Both the position numbers and the translations under genes were made by a program. 64,000 bases of DNA, from assembly GCF_001623875.1 (NCBI RefSeq), contig NZ_LWAE01000011.1, positions 1-64,000 of the forward strand. The letters are read 5' to 3'. Shown in pieces: positions 63,589 through 64,000 of the stretch. Positions within the stretch are counted from its first letter, which is position 1. Each line of letters opens with the position of its first letter. The stretch is from Clostridium magnum DSM 2767 (GTDB taxonomy: Bacteria > Bacillota > Clostridia > Clostridiales > Clostridiaceae). Under the pieces are notes generated by a model. It searched no databases and was not told the origin of the DNA. It saw only the letters and a program-made list of their open reading frames with translations.

Positions 63589-64000
63589 ATGTACAGCTTT
63601 GATAAAGAATACCTTTTTGATCCTAGTCATATTAATGGAATGTATTTATGTGAAAGTTTTGGCAAGTATACCTTATCTTCTAAGGTTGGATTTTTTTGTA
63701 ATTTTGATTTAAATCAAATTTCAAACCAACCCCATTTCCACAACTGTTATGAACTATATATTATAACCTGTGGAGAAGGTACTTTTCAGTATGATAAAGG
63801 GACATATTCTATAAAACAAGGAGATATATTTATTGCCGATCCAAATGTAACCCATGAAATCAGTGTAAATAGTTTGCAGAACCTTCAAGGAATTAATTTT
63901 TTTATAGAGATTAAAGATAATGCACATCTGAAACCTAAAACATTACAGGATTTTTCTATCTACTCCTTTTTAAGTGGACATAAGGTAACTTTAGGCTCGC
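63589..64000 (+). CDS. AraC-family regulator, N-terminal part (cut by window end)
   Basis: The first 137 codons of a regulator with an AraC-type cupin domain: HFHNCYELYIITCGEGTFQYD carries the usual His-rich strand, and YSIKQGDIFIADPNVTHE is the conserved second cupin block. The helix-turn-helix part lies outside the window. GGAGG lies 7 bp before the ATG at 63589. It is divergent from the Hyi-like gene and may control it. Confidence 0.8.
   Translation, partial: MYSFDKEYLFDPSHINGMYLCESFGKYTLSSKVGFFCNFDLNQISNQPHFHNCYELYIITCGEGTFQYDKGTYSIKQGDIFIADPNVTHEISVNSLQNLQGINFFIEIKDNAHLKPKTLQDFSIYSFLSGHKVTLGS

Noticed and set aside
1..64000. CRISPR arrays, tRNA or rRNA genes
   Set aside because: No regularly spaced repeats and no cloverleaf or rRNA sequence were found on either strand by reading; only the tmRNA is present.

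Overview
The window looks like the chromosome of a Clostridium sensu stricto species. Base composition is about 30% G+C and codons are strongly A/T-ending. Shine-Dalgarno sites are strong, there are two spore-germinant receptor operons, and the metabolism is anaerobic (double-cubane Fe-S reductase with its activase, aspartate decarboxylase, ferredoxin-like flavoprotein). The tmRNA tag is ANDNFALAA. The species cannot be fixed from sequence reading alone. No tRNA, rRNA, CRISPR array, prophage or complete insertion sequence was seen.

Layout. 1-8.3 kb: glycogen operon glgB(partial)-glgA-glgP-glgC-glgD, followed by a GGDEF/EAL protein whose phosphodiesterase half looks intact and whose cyclase half is degenerate. 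8.6-13.9 kb: germination operon gerA-gerC-gerB-gerB plus a 42-codon membrane ORF; gerB is a visible tandem duplication. 14.2-26.1 kb: aspartate 4-decarboxylase, glutamate synthase gltBD, a LarA-family racemase, and the double-cubane reductase/DUF3343/activase operon. 26.3-29.8 kb: a heterodimeric ABC exporter. 30.0-33.8 kb (minus strand): polyamine importer potA-potB-potCD, with a promoter and a leader terminator. 34.1-36.6 kb: a helical protein, a long palindromic repeat, ssrA (tmRNA), a recombinase-derived small ORF and a DUF6506 protein. 36.9-41.6 kb: an accessory block bordered by a short imperfect direct repeat and holding a possible structured RNA, a cation/proton antiporter, a broken rifampin-phosphotransferase-like gene and an intact Arr rifampin ADP-ribosyltransferase. 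41.7-50.1 kb: a tandem-duplicated small protein, a secreted beta-helix lipoprotein, a flavin reductase, an AAA ATPase, a secreted NlpC/P60-like protein, a DinG-type helicase and a UroD-family methyltransferase. 50.3-54.3 kb: a second germination operon (A-C-D-B). 54.3-57.4 kb: trpBA divergent from a SorC-type regulator with paired palindromic operators. 57.5-58.5 kb: a graveyard of gene remnants. 58.6-59.8 kb: an ArsR regulator and an EFR1 ferredoxin-flavodoxin protein sharing an operator sequence. 60-64 kb: AraC regulator, MFS exporter, an internally deleted isochorismatase, a Hyi-type isomerase and a partial AraC regulator.

Three otherwise ordinary enzymes (glgC, gltD, the double-cubane reductase) are each broken by the apparent loss of one base in a homopolymer. 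That pattern points to sequencing or assembly error more than to real decay. By contrast, the rph-like gene, the PucR/CdaR-like regulator, the ABC ATPase fragment and the isochorismatase show substitutions or large deletions and look truly degenerate.

The most interesting unexplained signals are: (a) a hairpin with a GAAA loop repeated upstream of an AAA ATPase gene and an AraC gene, with a compensatory base-pair change between the copies; (b) two palindromic MITE-like elements that flank the pot region, one holding a nested palindrome; (c) a possible three-way-junction RNA near 37.1 kb; (d) right-end-like hairpin repeats resembling IS200/IS605 ends; and (e) two rifamycin-inactivation genes side by side.
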